This document shows, piece after piece, positions 44,913-53,948 of a stretch of 64,000 nucleotides of DNA. The notes beneath the pieces were generated by a model. It did not search any database. It saw only the letters and a list, made by a program, of their open reading frames with translations, and was not told where the DNA came from. The stretch is taken from NCBI RefSeq assembly GCF_003460605.1, contig NZ_QTVN01000001.1:466244-530243 (forward strand), in the 5' to 3' direction. This DNA is from Ruminococcus sp. AF31-8BH. GTDB taxonomy: Bacteria > Bacillota > Clostridia > Lachnospirales > Lachnospiraceae. The translations under genes and the position numbers were made by a program. Position 1 is the first letter of the stretch; each line of letters begins with the position of its first letter.

Positions 44913-45428
44913 ATGAAAATAAATAATATTACATTAATTGGAATGCCCGGTGCAGGTAAAAGCACTCTGGGCGTTGTTCTTGCGAAAATACTTGGATATG
45001 AATTTTTAGATTCAGATCTTTTAATACAAAAAGAAGAAAAAAGACGTCTTTATCAGATCATTGATGAAGAAGGCGAAGAAGGTTTCAAGGCCATCGAGAA
45101 CCGTGTAAATGCGTCTATAGAAACGGAAGACACTGTAATTGCTACCGGAGGAAGCGTGGTATACTGCAGTGAAGCGATGGAGCATTTGAAATCAATTGGA
45201 AAAGTAGTGTATCTCAGACTTTCCTTGGAGTCTCTTGAGAAAAGACTTGGAAATCTTAAGAAAAGAGGCGTACTTTTGAAGGAAGGGCAGACTCTTAAGA
45301 GTCTGTATGAAGAGCGTGTTCCCTTATACGAGAAGTATGCAGACATTGTGGTAGATGAAGAGGGGAAAGATTTGGAAGCAAGTCTGCAGGCACTTTTGGA
45401 AACACTACAGAAAGAAATAAATAAGTAA
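44913..45428 (+). CDS. Shikimate-kinase-like P-loop kinase
   Basis: A 171-residue P-loop kinase. Walker A GMPGAGKST (10-18), LDSD at 32-35 in the shikimate-binding position, and a lid with KKRGVLLKEG and LYEERVPLYEKYAD. Key substrate residues differ from standard AroK: the FRxxE arginine is Lys (FKAIE, 58-62) and the usual GGG loop reads ATGGS (77-81). It may be a true but divergent shikimate kinase or a relative acting on another substrate. No other aromatic-pathway gene is nearby. Its promoter is clear; the ribosome site is a weak AAAGGG. Confidence 0.7.
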   Translation: MKINNITLIGMPGAGKSTLGVVLAKILGYEFLDSDLLIQKEEKRRLYQIIDEEGEEGFKAIENRVNASIETEDTVIATGGSVVYCSEAMEHLKSIGKVVYLRLSLESLEKRLGNLKKRGVLLKEGQTLKSLYEERVPLYEKYADIVVDEEGKDLEASLQALLETLQKEINK

Positions 45429-45517
45429 CTTGGCAGGCTGCTGTTTATGGTGGTCTGTTTGAACTGTAGACAGAGGAGAGCCAGGAGCTCGTGGAGTAAG
45501 AATAATAGAGGTGTGTT

Positions 45518-46810
45518 ATGGAACAGTATGTGATTAAAGGTGGAAATCCGCTTGTAGGTGAAGTGGAGATAGCAGGTGCGAAGAATGCTGCCCTTGCTAT
45601 TTTATCAGCAGCTATCATGACGGATGAGACCATCCTGATCGAGAATCTGCCTGACGTTAGAGACATCAATGTTTTACTTGAAGCAATTGCAGGAATCGGT
45701 GCACAGGTTGACCGAATTGACAAGTCAACAGTTAAGATCAATGGTTCTACCATTGGGGATGTAAGTGTAGATTATGAGTACATTAAGAAGATTCGTGCAT
45801 CATACTATCTTCTTGGTGCTTTGCTTGGCAAATATAAAAGAGCGGAAGTTCCGCTTCCAGGCGGATGCAATATTGGAAGCCGTCCAATCGACCAGCATCT
45901 GAAAGGATTCAGAGCCCTTGGTGCCAAGGTGGATATTCTTCACGGCGCAATTGTTGCAGAGGCAGCGAATCTTCATGGCAGCCATATTTTCCTTGATGTG
46001 GTTTCCGTTGGAGCGACGATTAACATTATGATGGCAGCATCCCTGGCACCAGGCCGCACGATTATTGAGAATGCAGCCAGAGAGCCTCACGTTGTAGACG
46101 TTGCCAATTTCCTGAACAGCATGGGTGCCAATATTAAGGGTGCAGGTACAGATGTGATCCGTATCAAAGGTGTGGAGAAGCTTCACCGTACCGAATATTC
46201 CATTATTCCGGATCAGATCGAGGCTGGAACTTTTATGTTCGCGGCAGCAGCTACTGGCGGAGATGTGACTGTAAGAAACGTGATCCCGAAGCATCTTGAG
46301 GCTACCACAGCCAAGCTTGAGGAGATTGGATGCGAGGTACAGGAGTTTGATGATGCAGTACGTGTACGCGCTGTGAACAGACTTCATCGTACTCATGTGA
46401 AGACTCTTCCATATCCGGGATATCCTACAGATATGCAGCCCCAGATTGCAGTGACACTGGCACTTGCAGAAGGCACCAGTATTGTAACAGAGAGTATTTT
46501 TGAGAATCGTTTCAAATATGCAGACGAGCTTTCCAGAATGGGTGCATGCATTAAGGTTGAGGGTAATTCCGCAATCATTGATGGTGTGGAGAAGCTGACA
46601 GGTGCAAGAGTAAGCGCACCGGATCTTCGTGCAGGAGCAGCCCTTGTAATTGCAGGCCTTGCAGCAGAGGGAATCACCATTGTGGATGATATTGTTTATA
46701 TTCAGCGTGGATATGAGAATTTTGAGGAGAAGCTCCGCAGCCTGGGTGCTGAGATCGAGCGCGTTTCCAGCGAGAAAGAGATCCAGAAATTCCGTCTTCG
46801 CGTAGGTTGA
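45518..46810 (+). CDS. murA: UDP-N-acetylglucosamine 1-carboxyvinyltransferase
   Basis: First committed step of peptidoglycan synthesis, transferring enolpyruvate from PEP to UDP-GlcNAc; 430 residues. The N-terminal GEVEIAGAKNAAL, the catalytic loop PGGCNIGSRP with Cys117 (the fosfomycin target), and DQIEAGTFM are conserved. Cys117 rather than Asp implies fosfomycin sensitivity at the target. GAGGTG precedes ATG 45518. Firmicutes often have two MurA copies; only one is visible here. Confidence 0.96.
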   Translation: MEQYVIKGGNPLVGEVEIAGAKNAALAILSAAIMTDETILIENLPDVRDINVLLEAIAGIGAQVDRIDKSTVKINGSTIGDVSVDYEYIKKIRASYYLLGALLGKYKRAEVPLPGGCNIGSRPIDQHLKGFRALGAKVDILHGAIVAEAANLHGSHIFLDVVSVGATINIMMAASLAPGRTIIENAAREPHVVDVANFLNSMGANIKGAGTDVIRIKGVEKLHRTEYSIIPDQIEAGTFMFAAAATGGDVTVRNVIPKHLEATTAKLEEIGCEVQEFDDAVRVRAVNRLHRTHVKTLPYPGYPTDMQPQIAVTLALAEGTSIVTESIFENRFKYADELSRMGACIKVEGNSAIIDGVEKLTGARVSAPDLRAGAALVIAGLAAEGITIVDDIVYIQRGYENFEEKLRSLGAEIERVSSEKEIQKFRLRVG

Positions 46811-46867
46811 TAGGAAGGAATTTATAAGGGATTTGTTACAAAATAGTCAAATCCTCTTAAATGTCTA

Positions 46868-46896
46868 TTGACATTTATAAGCAATCAGTATATTGT
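46868..46896 (+). promoter_or_regulatory. Promoter of the SAM riboswitch-metK transcript
   Basis: Consensus TTGACA (46868-46873), 17-base spacer, TATTGT (46891-46896). Confidence 0.75.
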
Positions 46897-46926
46897 ATTG
46901 CTTGCAACAGGAAAACTGAAGAATAG

Positions 46927-47030
46927 CCTTTTATTCAGAGTGGTGGAGATACATAGGATCTATGAAGCCACGGCAACCCCTTGAAGAAGAGGAAGGTGCC
47001 AACCTGAGCGAGTAATCGAACAATAAGAGG
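46927..47030 (+). ncRNA. SAM-I riboswitch (S-box) aptamer
   Basis: S-box landmarks in order: P1 CCTTTTATT with AATAAGAGG, CAGAGTGGTGGAG, TATGAAGCCACGGCAACC, and AAGGTGCCAACCTGAGCGAG. It is placed between the promoter and a T-run terminator upstream of metK, so high SAM should stop metK transcription. Confidence 0.93.
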
Positions 47031-47056
47031 ATTGTTTATATAAACGTCATTTATAA

Positions 47057-47088
47057 GACAGTCCGCTTGTCCGGGCTGTTCTTTTTTT
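47057..47088 (+). terminator. Riboswitch-controlled terminator of metK
   Basis: ACAGTCCG/CGGGCTGT stem (one G-U) followed by TTCTTTTTTT. Confidence 0.85.
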
Positions 47089-47135
47089 GCGGGAAATGCA
47101 AATCCCGTTCAACGAAGAAAGGAAAAAAATAAGAA

Positions 47136-48335
47136 ATGGAAAATAAGGAGAAAATTTTATTTACATCCGAGTCTGTAACTGAAGGTCATCCGGACAAAAT
47201 CTGTGATGCGATTTCCGATGCTATTCTGGATGCACTGATTGCACAGGATCCAATGAGCCGTGTAGCCTGCGAGACTGCTACCACTACAGGTCTTGTTCTG
47301 GTTATGGGAGAGATCACTTCCAAAGCAAACATTGACATTCAGTCTATCGTAAGAGAAACAATCCGTGAAATTGGTTACACCCGTGGAAAATTCGGATTTG
47401 ATGCAGATACCTGCGCAGTTATCACAGCACTGGACAAGCAGTCCACAGATATTGCAATGGGTGTTGATAAAGCACTTGAGCAGAAGGAAAACCAGATGGA
47501 TGAGGACGAGCTTGATTCTATCGGAGCTGGCGACCAGGGCATCCAGTTTGGTTATGCTTCCAATGAGACAGAAGAGTACATGCCATATGCAATCAACATG
47601 GCACATAAGCTTGCACGTCAGCTGACTAAGGTTCGTAAAGACGGCACTCTGAAATACTTAAGACCAGATGGAAAAACACAGGTAACTGTAGAGTATGATG
47701 AGAATGGCAAGCCATTCCGTATTGATGCAGTTGTATGCTCTACCCAGCATGATCCGGATGTAACGCAGGAGCAGATCCATGCAGACATCAAAAAATATGT
47801 ATTCGATGAGATCATTCCGGCTGATATGGTAGATGAGGATACCAAGTACTTTATCAATCCTACCGGACGTTTCGTAATCGGAGGACCAAACGGAGACAGC
47901 GGTCTGACAGGACGTAAGATTATCGTTGATACTTATGGCGGAACAGGTCGTCATGGCGGCGGAGCTTTCTCCGGAAAAGACTGCACAAAGGTTGACCGTT
48001 CTGCGGCTTATGCAGCACGTTATGTTGCAAAGAACATTGTTGCAGCAGGACTTGCTGACAAGTGCGAGATCCAGCTTTCCTATGCAATCGGTGTTGCACA
48101 CCCAACATCTGTTCATGTAGAGACATTTGGAACTGGTAAAGTATCTGATTCCAAACTGGTAGAGATCATTCGTGAGAACTTTGATCTTCGTCCGGCTGGA
48201 ATTATCAAGATGCTTGATCTTCGCCGTCCGATCTACAAACAGACTTCTGCTTACGGACACTTTGGCCGTACAGATGTAGACCTTCCATGGGAGCACCTGG
48301 ACAAGGTTGAGAATCTGAAAAAATATCTTGCTTAA
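47136..48335 (+). CDS. metK: S-adenosylmethionine synthetase
   Basis: Makes SAM from methionine and ATP; 399 residues. Opens [36 protein letters not shown] and the conserved [19 protein letters not shown] phosphate loop are present. AAAGGA precedes ATG 47136. It is controlled by the SAM-I riboswitch immediately upstream and is followed by a strong terminator. Confidence 0.97.
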   Translation: MENKEKILFTSESVTEGHPDKICDAISDAILDALIAQDPMSRVACETATTTGLVLVMGEITSKANIDIQSIVRETIREIGYTRGKFGFDADTCAVITALDKQSTDIAMGVDKALEQKENQMDEDELDSIGAGDQGIQFGYASNETEEYMPYAINMAHKLARQLTKVRKDGTLKYLRPDGKTQVTVEYDENGKPFRIDAVVCSTQHDPDVTQEQIHADIKKYVFDEIIPADMVDEDTKYFINPTGRFVIGGPNGDSGLTGRKIIVDTYGGTGRHGGGAFSGKDCTKVDRSAAYAARYVAKNIVAAGLADKCEIQLSYAIGVAHPTSVHVETFGTGKVSDSKLVEIIRENFDLRPAGIIKMLDLRRPIYKQTSAYGHFGRTDVDLPWEHLDKVENLKKYLA

Positions 48336-48394
48336 TTTATCAGGGGCTGCAGCTATTGCTGCGCTGTGCAAGTGAGAAATTTGTTATCCATAAT

Positions 48395-48435
48395 AGCCTG
48401 GGAGAGACTTGAGAGAGTTTTTTCCAGGCTTTTTT
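48395..48435 (+). terminator. Terminator of metK
   Basis: AGCCTGG/CCAGGCT stem with a 22-base loop and TTTTT. Confidence 0.8.
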
Positions 48436-48449
48436 GTTGTAAAAAATAA

Positions 48450-48526
48450 TTCTACGTTTGTAGAAAAAACTCTTGACATTTTATTTCTACAGTTGTAGTA
48501 TATAACCATCTTCTACAAAAGTAGAA
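48450..48526. promoter_or_regulatory. Promoter with three BlaI/CopY-like operators
   Basis: Three copies of TTCTAC-N4-GTAGAA: 48450-48465 (centre GTTT), 48485-48500 (centre AGTT, last two bases differ) and 48511-48526 (centre AAAA). They frame and overlap a promoter with TTGACA (48473-48478), 17-base spacer and TAGTAT (48496-48501). The core resembles the TACANNTGTA operator of BlaI/MecI/CopY repressors. No such repressor gene is in the window. Confidence 0.75.
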
Positions 48527-48547
48527 TGATAACAGGAGGAAACGCGT

Positions 48548-49480
48548 ATGAAAAGGAGAAATTTATTAACAACAATTATGGCAGCTGTTATGGCTGTAGT
48601 TATGATAAATACTGCGGCAGGATGCGGAGAGACCAGCGGTCAGACCACAGCACCTGCAGCATCCAGTCAGAGTGCTTCTAAGAGTGAATCTGGCACTGCG
48701 CAGAAGAGTGAGGCGAAATCCAGGACGAATAATGTGCCAAGCTCTGCTGCAGCAAAAGCCGCTTCCACTGATAAAAATTCCAGTGAAAATATCCAGAAAA
48801 CGACTTCCTTTAAGCTTTATATCACTTCGAAGGATGGCGTGAATGTGAGACAGAAGCCATCTACCAGTGCGGACTCTCTTGGTCTTGGGGATTATGGAAG
48901 CTCCTATACCTGTGAAGGCTCTGTTATGGGGGAGGACGGTTCATCCTGGTATCAGATCAGTTATCTGGGTCAGACTGGGTATGTGGCAACTGCATATGCA
49001 TCAAAGAATGATCCTTTTGGCAGCAGCTCTGAGAAAAAGGACACATCCGCCGGTTCCGCTGCTTCTAATTCCGGGAATACAGCAGGAACTGCTGACGAGG
49101 ATGACCCGGATGGGGAAGCTTATCTGAATCTGCGGACCATATATCTGACTTCAGAAGATGGAACCGTGGTGGCAATTAAAGAGCAGACCAACGGCGATTA
49201 TGCATACCGCGATGACAGCGGCGTTGGCTATGTTGCCATTGATGAGGATACCCAGTGGAAGGATCAGTACGGAAATACCTATTCTGTTTTGAATGATGAA
49301 ACACATCGTTTTGGAATTGTAATGGAACAACATACCATTACATCATCTGACGGCACGACGGTTACCGTTACCGAAAAAGCAGATGGCGAATATCACTACC
49401 GTGATGACAATGGAACTGGTTATACCGACAATGGCGATGGAACCTGGACCGACGAAAATGGAAATTCTTATACGGAGTAA
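48548..49480 (+). CDS. Lipoprotein with SH3-like domain
   Basis: A 310-residue secreted lipoprotein with signal and lipobox NTAAGC (Cys26). A Ser/Ala/Lys-rich spacer runs about 28-90, then a bacterial SH3-type domain (LYITSKDGVNVRQKPSTSADSLG, WYQISYLGQTGYVATAY; about 92-155). A C-terminal pair of beta repeats follows (TVVAIKEQTNGDYAYRDDSG; TVTVTEKADGEYHYRDDNG). It probably sits in the cell wall and senses or binds peptidoglycan. The three-copy repressor operator suggests induction by envelope or beta-lactam stress, or copper; that is inference. AGGAGG precedes the ATG. Confidence 0.75.
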   Translation: MKRRNLLTTIMAAVMAVVMINTAAGCGETSGQTTAPAASSQSASKSESGTAQKSEAKSRTNNVPSSAAAKAASTDKNSSENIQKTTSFKLYITSKDGVNVRQKPSTSADSLGLGDYGSSYTCEGSVMGEDGSSWYQISYLGQTGYVATAYASKNDPFGSSSEKKDTSAGSAASNSGNTAGTADEDDPDGEAYLNLRTIYLTSEDGTVVAIKEQTNGDYAYRDDSGVGYVAIDEDTQWKDQYGNTYSVLNDETHRFGIVMEQHTITSSDGTTVTVTEKADGEYHYRDDNGTGYTDNGDGTWTDENGNSYTE

Positions 49481-49527
49481 TTGAATATACAAGTTAGCCC
49501 TTTACAGGGAAATTCCCCTTTATAAAA

Positions 49528-49554
49528 ACTGTCCTTCTTGCGGGCAGTTTTTTT
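49528..49554 (+). terminator. Terminator of the lipoprotein gene
   Basis: ACTGTCC/GGGCAGT stem (one G-U) followed by TTTTTTT. Confidence 0.8.
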
Positions 49555-49624
49555 CTTGCCTGGAATGTGCTTTACGCCGGTCCATTTTTTTAATAGAAAA
49601 TTTAGAGATGGAAATGCAGCTTTA

Positions 49625-49633
49625 TGCTATAAT
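49625..49633 (+). promoter_or_regulatory. Extended -10 promoter of the two-component operon
   Basis: TGCTATAAT with TATAAT at 49628-49633; no good -35, consistent with an extended -10 type. Confidence 0.5.
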
Positions 49634-49743
49634 TCTAATATGATGCCGGGAAAAGCTGACTTTCATATATTGTGATGGCGTCGGCTGGCAATATGTCCGC
49701 TTGGCCCGGAGATTATGACAGACAAAAAGAGGAGAAAGCTGCT

Positions 49744-50886
49744 ATGAAGCTGAAAACAAGAATTATTCTGGGATTCACCATGATTATTCTGATGCCGCTG
49801 CTCTTATTCGCTGCTACCCTATATGGCTTCAGCCAGTCACAGAAAACGCAGGTTCAGACGGAAAGTGACGGCACAGTCTATGATATTTCCATAATAGATT
49901 CAGCAGACAGCCAGGGCAGGGTGCATGTGATGGCCAAGGACCTTTTTATCAGTGCATTTATTATTCTGATTTCTGTTGCGCTTGTGGTTGGTCTGTGGGT
50001 GTACCGAAGCATTGCCGTACCGCTGGTGAAACTAAAAAAAGCGACGCAGAATATCAAAGAGGGAAATCTTGACTTCGTCCTGGATGTGGAAGGAAATGAT
50101 GAATTTTCAGAGCTATGCCAGGATTTTGAGGAGATGCGCCGCCGTCTGAAGGAATCCACAGAAGAGAAAAATCTCATTGAAAAAGAGAATAAAGAACTGA
50201 TCAGTAATATTTCCCATGATCTGAAGACCCCCATCACAGCGGTAAAAGGCTATATAGAGGGAATCATGGACGGAGTTGCAGACACACCGGAGAAAATGGA
50301 CCGTTATGTGCGCACCATCTATAATAAGACCAACGAGATGGACCACCTGATCAACGAACTGACCTTTTATTCTAAAATTGATACCAACCGCATTCCCTAT
50401 ACCTTCAGTAAGCTGAATGTAGAGGATTATTTTGCAGACTGCGCAGAAGAAGTAGGACTGGAACTGGAAACCCAGGGAATCGAACTGGTATATGCCAATT
50501 ATGTGGAAAAGGACGTTATGGTAATCGCTGATGGAGAACAGATCCGGCGAGTTATACATAATATTATCAGCAATGCTATAAAATACATGGATAAGCCAAA
50601 GGGAATTATCCAGATTCGAATTAAGGATGTGGGCGATTTCATCCAGATTGAGATCGAAGACAATGGAAAGGGAATCGGGCCGAAGGACCTGCCTTATATT
50701 TTTGACCGTTTTTACCGCACGGATGTTTCCAGAAATTCTTCCAAGGGCGGAAGCGGAATCGGTCTTTCCATTGTGAAGAAGATTCTGGAAGATCACGGCG
50801 GCAAGGTCTGGGCCACAAGCCGGCTTGGAATCGGCACTATTATGTATTTTGTACTTAGAAAATACCAGGAGGTACCAATGAAATGA
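49744..50886 (+). CDS. Sensor histidine kinase
   Basis: A 380-residue membrane kinase. The first helix is about 8-28, a short (~40-residue) extracytoplasmic loop follows, then a second helix at 67-88 and a HAMP domain (about 88-140). The dimerisation/phosphoacceptor box is ISHDLKTP with His158. The ATPase domain has the N box HNIISNAIKYM, DNGKGIG and a G2 box GGSGIGLSIVK. ATG 49744 lies behind GAGGAG; an upstream in-frame ATG at 49672 has no ribosome site. The small sensor loop suggests intramembrane or lipid/wall-linked sensing. It overlaps the next gene by four bases (ATGA). Confidence 0.88.
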   Translation: MKLKTRIILGFTMIILMPLLLFAATLYGFSQSQKTQVQTESDGTVYDISIIDSADSQGRVHVMAKDLFISAFIILISVALVVGLWVYRSIAVPLVKLKKATQNIKEGNLDFVLDVEGNDEFSELCQDFEEMRRRLKESTEEKNLIEKENKELISNISHDLKTPITAVKGYIEGIMDGVADTPEKMDRYVRTIYNKTNEMDHLINELTFYSKIDTNRIPYTFSKLNVEDYFADCAEEVGLELETQGIELVYANYVEKDVMVIADGEQIRRVIHNIISNAIKYMDKPKGIIQIRIKDVGDFIQIEIEDNGKGIGPKDLPYIFDRFYRTDVSRNSSKGGSGIGLSIVKKILEDHGGKVWATSRLGIGTIMYFVLRKYQEVPMK

Positions 50887-51572
50887 GCAGAATACTAATC
50901 ATAGAAGATGAAGAAGCAATTGCGGAGCTTGAGAAAGATTATCTGGAGCTTTCCGGATTTGAGGTGGTTATTTCCAACAGAGGAGACCTGGGGCTTGAGA
51001 AAGCATTGAACGAGGATTTTGATCTGATCATTCTGGATCTGATGCTGCCTGAGGTGGATGGATTTGAAATCTGCCGTCAGGTAAGGGAAGCTAAGAATAC
51101 TCCGATCATTATGGTCTCCGCCAAGAAGGATGACATTGATAAGATTCGCGGATTGGGACTTGGAGCAGATGATTATATGACCAAGCCTTTTAGCCCAAGT
51201 GAGCTTGTGGCGAGAGTAAAGGCACATATGGACCGCTATAACCGTCTGATCGGTTCCACGGTACAGAAGAATGACACGATTGAGATTCGCGGAATTAAGA
51301 TTGATAAAACTGCCCGCCGTGTGTGGGTGAATGGGGAAGAGACTACTTTCACCACTAAGGAATTTGATCTCCTTACATTCCTGGCGGAGAATCCAAACCG
51401 GGTATTTACCAAGGAAGAGCTTTTCCGTGAAATCTGGGATATGGAGTCTGTGGGAGACATTGCCACCGTTACCGTCCATATCAAGAAAATCCGTGAGAAA
51501 ATCGAATATAACAATGCGAAGCCGCAGTACATTGAAACAATATGGGGAGTTGGATACCGATTTAAAATGTAA
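50883..51572 (+). CDS. OmpR/PhoB-family response regulator
   Basis: A 229-residue regulator with a receiver domain (phosphoacceptor Asp52 in LIILDLMLP; acidic pair EDEE; KPFSPSEL lysine) and a C-terminal winged helix (TTKEFDLLTFLAENPNRVFTKEEL; YIETIWGVGYRFK). It pairs with the upstream kinase through a four-base overlap. The target regulon is unknown. Confidence 0.93.
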   Translation: MSRILIIEDEEAIAELEKDYLELSGFEVVISNRGDLGLEKALNEDFDLIILDLMLPEVDGFEICRQVREAKNTPIIMVSAKKDDIDKIRGLGLGADDYMTKPFSPSELVARVKAHMDRYNRLIGSTVQKNDTIEIRGIKIDKTARRVWVNGEETTFTTKEFDLLTFLAENPNRVFTKEELFREIWDMESVGDIATVTVHIKKIREKIEYNNAKPQYIETIWGVGYRFKM

Positions 51573-51605
51573 AGTCCTGAAATTACAGGCAGACAGAGAG
51601 GTAAA

Positions 51606-53156
51606 ATGGAAAGACTGTATAAAGAACTGGAGAACTACGGCAACTCAGATTTTTATCCGTTTCACATGCCTGGACATAAGAGAAATAAGGCATGCGTGGA
51701 GGGGGATTTTCCCATTGAGAGGGATATTACAGAGATAGATGGATTTGACGACCTGCATCACAGTGAGGGCATCCTTCTGGAAGCCCAGAATGCACTTTCC
51801 CGTTTATACGGAACGAAGAGAAGCTTTTTCAGTGTAAATGGAAGCACGGCAGGGTTATTGGCTGCGATTTCTGCATCTGTGAAAAAGGGCGGTCGGATTT
51901 TGACAGCCCGCAATTGCCATAAGGCAGTTTATCATGCAATTTATCTGCGAGACCTGGTGCCCACGTATATTTATCCACAATCCGATTCAGATTTGGGGAT
52001 AAACGGCGCTATTTCCGTATCCCGTGTGGAAAGATGCCTGGAGGAGAATCCGGATATTGAAGCGGTTCTCATTACATCACCTACTTATGACGGTGTGGTG
52101 TCGGATGTGCGAAGGATTGCAGATGTTGCCCACAGTTATGGGATTCCGTTGATTGTTGACGAGGCGCATGGGGCACATTTCCGGTTTTCGGACTATTTTC
52201 CGGCTTCGGCAGTGGACCTTGGTGCAGATGTAGTGATCCAGAGCTTTCACAAGACACTGCCTGCTATGACCCAGACTGCAGTGCTCCATCTCTGCAGCGA
52301 CCGTGTAAGTGAGAAGCTGATCTGCAGATTCCTGGGAATTTATGAGACAAGCAGTCCGTCTTATATTCTTATGTCCAGTCTGGACGCCTGTGTGGCAAAG
52401 CTGGAGAAAGACAGCGGACGGATGTTTGATGAATTTGCAGAAAATCTGGAGACTGCACGGAAGCAATTAAGTAACTGTGAATATATCCGTTTGTTCCAGG
52501 CACCAGACGAGAAATCCGGGGAAAAGGATGCGCAGGACAGAACGGAAATATTTGCCTATGACAGATCCAAGCTGATTTTATCAACAGTCCACAGCACTTT
52601 GAACGGACCAGGGCTTTCCCGGATCCTTCGCGAGAAGTACCATCTGGAAGTGGAGATGACTACGGAGAACTATGTGCTTGCACTGGCAGCAGTTGGCGAT
52701 ACCAGAGAGGGATTTTCGCGGCTTTGCAGGGCGGTAGAAGAAATTGACCGTCAGGAAGCGCAGAAAATAATAAGTGAATCAGACGCAGGAAAACAGGAAT
52801 ACAGGGAAAGTAAACCGGATGTTTGCCAGAGCTGTGAGGGAGAAGCGCGCACAGATGAGCGCAGAAATGGAGACTGCACCTGCAAATGCGGCTCTATGAA
52901 ACAGCTGATGTCCATTTCCCAGGCCATGGAGGCGCAGGCTCAGTTTTGCCTTCTGGAAGAGAGCATTGGGAAAATTTCCGCGGAGTTTGTGTATCTTTAT
53001 CCCCCGGGAATTCCTATTATCGTGCCAGGAGAGCAGATCACTGGACTTTTTGTCCGGAATGTGAGAAGATGCAGGGAGCAGGGGCTGAATCTTTATGGAC
53101 TCTGCGGTGAGAATGAAGAATCAATTTGCGTAGTAAAGGAGCAGGCAGAGGTGTAA
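51606..53156 (+). CDS. Orn/Lys/Arg decarboxylase-family PLP protein (YaaO-like) with Cys-rich insert
   Basis: A 516-residue fold-type I PLP enzyme. It opens SDFYPFHMPGHKRN, has the PLP-lysine motif SFHKTLPAMTQT and a C-terminal lobe ending LYPPGIPIIVPGE. This YaaO-like group sits in the holB cluster of B. subtilis. A feature not usual for the family is a Cys cluster at residues 407-428 (C407, C410, C424, C426, C428), which may bind metal. The substrate is not fixed by sequence. The gene follows the response regulator by 33 bases. Confidence 0.8.
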   Translation: MERLYKELENYGNSDFYPFHMPGHKRNKACVEGDFPIERDITEIDGFDDLHHSEGILLEAQNALSRLYGTKRSFFSVNGSTAGLLAAISASVKKGGRILTARNCHKAVYHAIYLRDLVPTYIYPQSDSDLGINGAISVSRVERCLEENPDIEAVLITSPTYDGVVSDVRRIADVAHSYGIPLIVDEAHGAHFRFSDYFPASAVDLGADVVIQSFHKTLPAMTQTAVLHLCSDRVSEKLICRFLGIYETSSPSYILMSSLDACVAKLEKDSGRMFDEFAENLETARKQLSNCEYIRLFQAPDEKSGEKDAQDRTEIFAYDRSKLILSTVHSTLNGPGLSRILREKYHLEVEMTTENYVLALAAVGDTREGFSRLCRAVEEIDRQEAQKIISESDAGKQEYRESKPDVCQSCEGEARTDERRNGDCTCKCGSMKQLMSISQAMEAQAQFCLLEESIGKISAEFVYLYPPGIPIIVPGEQITGLFVRNVRRCREQGLNLYGLCGENEESICVVKEQAEV

Positions 53157-53174
53157 TCCCCTGCCTGAATAATT

Positions 53175-53756
53175 ATGGGAAAAATATTTTACATTATGGG
53201 AAAAAGCGCATCCGGGAAGGATCATATCTATGCCAGACTGGCTGCACATGAGGAGCTTGGACTGAAAAAACTGGTTTTGTATACAACCCGTCCGATCCGG
53301 GCGGAGGAAGAAGACGGCAAACAGTATTATTTTGTGGATGATAAGAAGCTGAAAGAGTTTCAGGAGAAGGGCTGTGTAATTGAAGCACGTGCCTATCATA
53401 CGGTACACGGAATCTGGACTTATTTTACAGCAGATGACGGACAGGTGAATCTGGACGCATCAGATTATCTGGGAATCGGTACCCTGGAATCTTATGTGAA
53501 AATGAGAGAATACTATGGGGAAGAGGCACTTTGCCCAATCTATATTGAAGTGGAGGACGGAGAGCGTCTTGCAAGAGCGTTGAATAGGGAGAGAAGCCAG
53601 AAGACACCCCGCTATGAGGAAATGTGCAGAAGATTTCTGGCAGACCAGGAGGATTTTTCCGAAGAAAAAATTGCTGCTGCCGGGATTAAGAAAAGATTCC
53701 AGAATATCGATCTGGAAAAATGCGTGGAAGAAATTGCACAGTATATCAAAGGCTGA
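53175..53756 (+). CDS. Guanylate-kinase-like protein
   Basis: A 193-residue P-loop kinase of the guanylate-kinase fold: P-loop GKSASGKD (9-16), then LVLYTTRPIRAEEEDGKQYYFV, the GMP-binding TTRP(I)R..E..G..Y segment. It occupies the place where B. subtilis has tmk between yaaO and holB. A second, canonical gmk probably exists elsewhere, so this may be a paralogue. No clear ribosome site is present; a CAGGCAG/CTGCCTG hairpin (about 53144-53170) covers the preceding stop codon. Confidence 0.8.
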   Translation: MGKIFYIMGKSASGKDHIYARLAAHEELGLKKLVLYTTRPIRAEEEDGKQYYFVDDKKLKEFQEKGCVIEARAYHTVHGIWTYFTADDGQVNLDASDYLGIGTLESYVKMREYYGEEALCPIYIEVEDGERLARALNRERSQKTPRYEEMCRRFLADQEDFSEEKIAAAGIKKRFQNIDLEKCVEEIAQYIKG

Positions 53757-53877
53757 CATTACAGAGCACAGACACAGATTTAAACTGCATTGTACACACA
53801 TTTATAACCCGAAATTCAGAATTATTTCACAAAAAACTATGGCATGATTTTGTCGTACATGATAGAATTAGAACGAG

Positions 53878-53922
53878 AATACAGTCAGACTGTATTTGTA
53901 CAAAAAGTTACTATAAAGTAAC
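53878..53922. promoter_or_regulatory. Two palindromes upstream of holB
   Basis: AATACAGTC-A-GACTGTATT (53878-53896, perfect) and GTTACT-ATAA-AGTAAC (53907-53922, perfect) in the 183-base gap before holB. They could be operators or leader hairpins; no protein family is recognised. Confidence 0.4.
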
Positions 53923-53948
53923 CAAAATGATAGGGTGAGGTGATTCCA

